DNA of 64,000 bases from Proteinivorax hydrogeniformans. GTDB lineage: Bacteria; Bacillota; Proteinivoracia; Proteinivoracales; Proteinivoracaceae. Both the position numbers and the translations under genes were made by a program. The DNA lies in assembly GCF_040515995.1 (NCBI RefSeq), contig NZ_CP159485.1, forward strand, positions 744,001-808,000, written 5' to 3'. Positions 61,194-64,000 of the stretch are shown piece after piece (positions within the stretch are counted from its first letter, which is position 1; each line of letters opens with the position of its first letter). Under the pieces are notes generated by a model. That model was not told the origin of the DNA and made no database searches. It saw only the letters and a program-made list of their open reading frames with translations.

Positions 61194-62567
61194 ATGGAAG
61201 GAATACTAAGTATTATAATAGGTTTTGTAGTAATTGCTCTAGTAGCTAGAGGTGTTTTAAAGGGTTATCTTCCTCAAGCAGTTCTTTTTGCAGCTGGTAT
61301 CACATTTTTAATCATTACTGCAGTAGTTGATCCTACCGCAGTTGCTGATGAAAGTACCGGTTTTGTATTTTTTGATATCTTTGAATCTATTTTTGAAACA
61401 GCCAGCAACCGAGGTGGTGGCTTAGGACTGCTTATTATGGCGGTAGCAGGTTTTGCAAAATATATGGAACACATCGGGGCTGCAAGACGCCTTGCCGAAA
61501 TCGGAGCTAAACCTCTTGGTTTAATCAAAAATCCATATATAGTTTTAGGTGTTGCTTATATTATTGGACAGTCTCTAAACATTTTTATTCCAAGTGCTTC
61601 TGGTTTAGGGTTGCTGTTGATGGGGATTATGTTCCCTATTTTGGTAAAGTTAGGTGTTAGCGCACCAGCTGCTGCAGCTGTTATCGGTACAACTTCTATC
61701 CTAGATTTAGGGCCGGCGTCAGGAAATGCCGTTTTAGCAGCGGAAACATCTGAAATGTCAGTAACTGCTTACTTCCTTCAACACCAATTAATGGTAGCCA
61801 TACCCGTAGCTATAATAGTCGCGGTTGCACACATCTTAGTACAAAAATACTTTGATAAAAAAGAAGGACTTACAAACAATCAATCTGGAACTATCGGTTC
61901 AAACGAAGAGGATGCAAATGAGGAAAACAAGGCTCCATTAGCTTACTTCCTTTTACCTTTAGTGCCGCTAGTTCTACTACTTGTATTTAGTGAGTTTGTA
62001 ATAGATGCAGTAAGAATGCCAGTATTTACTGCTATGATTATAGGTATCTTTATAGCAATGATGTGTCAGCTAGCTAGAGGCATAGCTGCTGGTGAAGTTG
62101 CAAACAGTTTAAAAGTAGTATTAGATAGTATGGGAAATTCATTTGCAAAGATAGTTACGTTAATCATTGCAGCTGAAACTTTTGCACATGGGCTTATGTC
62201 AATAGGATTTATCGACACCTTTATTAGTGGAGCTGAAAGTTTAGGCGCAGGTTTTGGTGTTATGATGTTAATAATGACTATTATAATCGGAGCGGCAGCT
62301 TTATTAACAGGATCTGGAAATGCACCATTTTTTGCTTTTGCAGATCTATCTCCAGCAATTGCAAATGGGCTTGGTGTTCCAATCGTTTCTTTGATTGTGC
62401 CGATGCAGTTTGCTGCAGGTATGATGAGAGCCGCATCTCCAATATCTGGCGTTATAATCGGCGTTGCAGGTATTGCTAATCTAAACCCTGTTCAAGTAGC
62501 TAAAAGAACCATGATTCCTTGTCTTTTAGGTGTTGTGGCAACTATTTTGCTAAGTTTAATGTTCTAG
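61194..62567 (+). CDS. dcuC: DcuC-family C4-dicarboxylate carrier
   Basis: Product of 457 aa, AGGAGG upstream. About twelve hydrophobic segments. Likeness to E. coli DcuC is seen in the start (IIIGFVVIALVARGVLKGYL), RGGGLGLLIMAVAGFAKYME near 75, and SASGLGLLLMGIMFPILVKL near 134. DcuC moves C4-dicarboxylates, often succinate out in exchange for fumarate in anaerobes. Its place after a fumarate-reductase-like operon supports a fumarate role. The AbgT/YfcC relatives are less likely. Confidence 0.82.
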   Translation: MEGILSIIIGFVVIALVARGVLKGYLPQAVLFAAGITFLIITAVVDPTAVADESTGFVFFDIFESIFETASNRGGGLGLLIMAVAGFAKYMEHIGAARRLAEIGAKPLGLIKNPYIVLGVAYIIGQSLNIFIPSASGLGLLLMGIMFPILVKLGVSAPAAAAVIGTTSILDLGPASGNAVLAAETSEMSVTAYFLQHQLMVAIPVAIIVAVAHILVQKYFDKKEGLTNNQSGTIGSNEEDANEENKAPLAYFLLPLVPLVLLLVFSEFVIDAVRMPVFTAMIIGIFIAMMCQLARGIAAGEVANSLKVVLDSMGNSFAKIVTLIIAAETFAHGLMSIGFIDTFISGAESLGAGFGVMMLIMTIIIGAAALLTGSGNAPFFAFADLSPAIANGLGVPIVSLIVPMQFAAGMMRAASPISGVIIGVAGIANLNPVQVAKRTMIPCLLGVVATILLSLMF

Positions 62568-62590
62568 TGGTTATATAACATAGCATAGCC

Positions 62591-62680
62591 CGCAAGGGCT
62601 TCTGTAATGACTCGCATACCTACTTAATATATTCTGACTTTGCATAGAAGTATATATAAGCAGTTGATATGCGGGTCATT
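62591..62680. repeat. Inverted repeats between dcuC and the M20 peptidase gene
   Basis: A small hairpin AGCCC-gcaa-GGGCT (62587-62600) follows dcuC. Then AATGACTCGCAT (62606-62617) is repeated in inverted form as ATGCGGGTCATT (62669-62680) with one G-T pair, 51 nt apart. These could form a terminator-like fold after dcuC; function unknown. Confidence 0.5.
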
Positions 62681-62734
62681 AGTTTTATATACAATTTACT
62701 CAATTTTCCAAAAAAGAAAGGGTGTCAACAACAC

Positions 62735-63925
62735 ATGGCTAAAAAGTTACTTCAAGATAAAAAAATCCAAAAGGGTTTAGAGTTTCTTAAATTAGACGAA
62801 GAAAAAACTCTTCAACAACAGATAAAAATATGTGAGGTCCCTTCGCCAACATTTAAAGAAGAAAAGAGAGCTCAGTACTATTACCAACTACTACTAGAAT
62901 CAGGTGTAGATAAAGCTGAGATAGATGATATGGGAAATGTAAAAGGGGTGTTAAGAGGAACAGAAGGAACACCAAAAACTATTACTTTAGCTCATATTGA
63001 TACTATTTTTCCAGAAGATACTGATGTTACAGTTAAAGAAAGAGATGGTATTCTATATGCCCCAGGCTTATCGGATAATTCTAGCAGTCTAGCTGCTCAG
63101 TTATCTGTGATAAGAGCTATTAAGCACGCTGACCTTAAGTTAAAAGGAGATATAGTATTTACTGCAAATGTATGTGAAGAAGGATTAGGGGACTTAAAAG
63201 GAGCTAAATTTCTCTTTGACAACGAAAGTGTTGATTATAGTGTTGTTATAGATGGAACTTCTATGGGTATTGATGGTATTGTATATCGTGCTACAGGAAG
63301 TAAGAGGTATGAAATCAATATTAAGGCTGAGGGTGGACACAGTTTTAATGACTTTGGCAAGCCCAGCGCAATACACGCATTAGGAAGGGCTATTGCTAAA
63401 ATATCTCACATTGAGGTTTCTAAAGAACCTAAAACCACATTTAATGTAGGTGTTATAAGAGGAGGAACAACAGTAAACACTATTGCCTCTGAAGCTTCGA
63501 TGTTAATAGATATGCGTTCGAATGATGCCCAAAGCTTAGCAGGCTTAGAAGATAAGATAATAGGGTGTGTCAAAGAAACCATTGCCGAAGTTAACTCTGA
63601 CATCGATACCGATACTCAAAAGCTATCTGTGGACTTTAAAAAAGTAGGAGATAGACCCGCTGGTAGTCAAGATAAAGATTCTCAGTTAATTAAAACAGCT
63701 AAAGAGGTTACTCAAGCTTTGGGTATAGAGCCCAGCCTAAAGAAGCCAAGCAGCACTGACGCAAATGTGCCGATAAGTAAGGGGATACCGGCAATATCAA
63801 TCTCAGGCGGTGGAATAGGAGGTAATGTACATACCGAAGATGAGTGGTTTGATCCTACTGATGCCTTTTTGGGAGCCCAGAGATTGTTTTTATTACTAGC
63901 TTCGCTAGCAAAACTTGACAGTTAG
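62735..63925 (+). CDS. M20-family metallopeptidase, PepT/ArgE-like
   Basis: Product of 396 aa from the ATG at 62735 (AAAGGGTG about 12 nt upstream); an in-frame ATG at 62669 is inside the inverted repeat and lacks a ribosome site. Metal and catalytic motifs of the M20 fold are present: TLAHIDTIFPED near 87, LSDNSSSLAAQ near 111, ANVCEEGLGDL near 146 with the catalytic Glu and a dimerisation domain. C-terminal GIPAISISGGGIGGNVHTED near 352 has the last His. It probably cleaves small peptides in the cytosol. Confidence 0.83.
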   Translation: MAKKLLQDKKIQKGLEFLKLDEEKTLQQQIKICEVPSPTFKEEKRAQYYYQLLLESGVDKAEIDDMGNVKGVLRGTEGTPKTITLAHIDTIFPEDTDVTVKERDGILYAPGLSDNSSSLAAQLSVIRAIKHADLKLKGDIVFTANVCEEGLGDLKGAKFLFDNESVDYSVVIDGTSMGIDGIVYRATGSKRYEINIKAEGGHSFNDFGKPSAIHALGRAIAKISHIEVSKEPKTTFNVGVIRGGTTVNTIASEASMLIDMRSNDAQSLAGLEDKIIGCVKETIAEVNSDIDTDTQKLSVDFKKVGDRPAGSQDKDSQLIKTAKEVTQALGIEPSLKKPSSTDANVPISKGIPAISISGGGIGGNVHTEDEWFDPTDAFLGAQRLFLLLASLAKLDS

Positions 63926-64000
63926 TTATCACCATAATATAAATTGTGTTAAACGCTTTTGTTTATCGTAGGTTAACTGGCTGTAAGAAACTTCAAAACA

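Overview
The window looks like chromosome from a low-GC, strictly anaerobic Firmicute. AGGAGG-type ribosome sites, frequent TTG and GTG starts, sigma-A-type promoters, FabK-type fatty acid synthesis, a four-gene [FeFe] hydrogenase, a tungsten-type aldehyde:ferredoxin oxidoreductase and Hdr/Flx modules fit this, and no oxygen-respiration gene is present. The very acidic sugar-binding lipoprotein and the NhaC antiporter suggest a salt- or alkali-adapted fermenter, perhaps near Natranaerobiales/Anaerobranca/Proteinivorax. That placement is inference.

Layout. 1-8 kb: 3' end of glycogen/maltodextrin phosphorylase, then a maltodextrin ABC transporter (malE, a small membrane protein, an unusually long malF, malG, malK) and a LacI-type regulator. 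CcpA/LacI-like operators flank malE, and another lies before the pullulanase at 51 kb. 8-16 kb: TauE-like exporter, a YhaO/YhaN (SbcDC-like) pair, PAP2 phosphatase, HD-GYP protein, two tandem DUF1624 membrane proteins. 16-23 kb: NhaC with an odd leader, then a sigma-54 activator next to an AOR/MoaD/ThiF operon carrying a -24/-12 promoter and three 17-bp activator-site repeats. 22.8-23.8 kb: a decayed ECF sigma/anti-sigma/lipoprotein operon. 23.8-29.5 kb: HflX behind an attenuator-like leader with a short peptide, RecQ, a methyltransferase, a secreted acidic protein, an 11-bp tandem repeat and two gene remnants.

29.5-42.2 kb: a complete type II fatty acid operon in Streptococcus-like order (fabK-like, fabT, fabH, two ACPs, fabK, fabD, fabG, fabF, accB, fabZ, accC, fused accDA) followed by biotin ligase. 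It is interrupted by about 500 nt of structured, apparently non-coding sequence with its own -10 box. 42.4-46.7 kb: hndABCD-type hydrogenase. 46.9-49 kb: a duplicated DUF1538 membrane protein with a double-domain PII-like protein. 49-51.8 kb: pullulanase (minus strand) and a ClbS/DfsB-like protein.

52-62.6 kb: the most striking block. Soluble fumarate-reductase-like subunits are followed by HdrB, HdrC, HdrA, MvhD/FlxD, FlxB, FlxC and FlxA homologues and a DcuC-type C4-dicarboxylate carrier. I infer a soluble, NADH-linked, probably flavin-bifurcating fumarate (or other enoate/thiol) reductase that could exchange electrons with ferredoxin and, through it, the hydrogenase and AOR. An M20 peptidase ends the window.

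No tRNA, rRNA, CRISPR array or intact insertion sequence was recognised.
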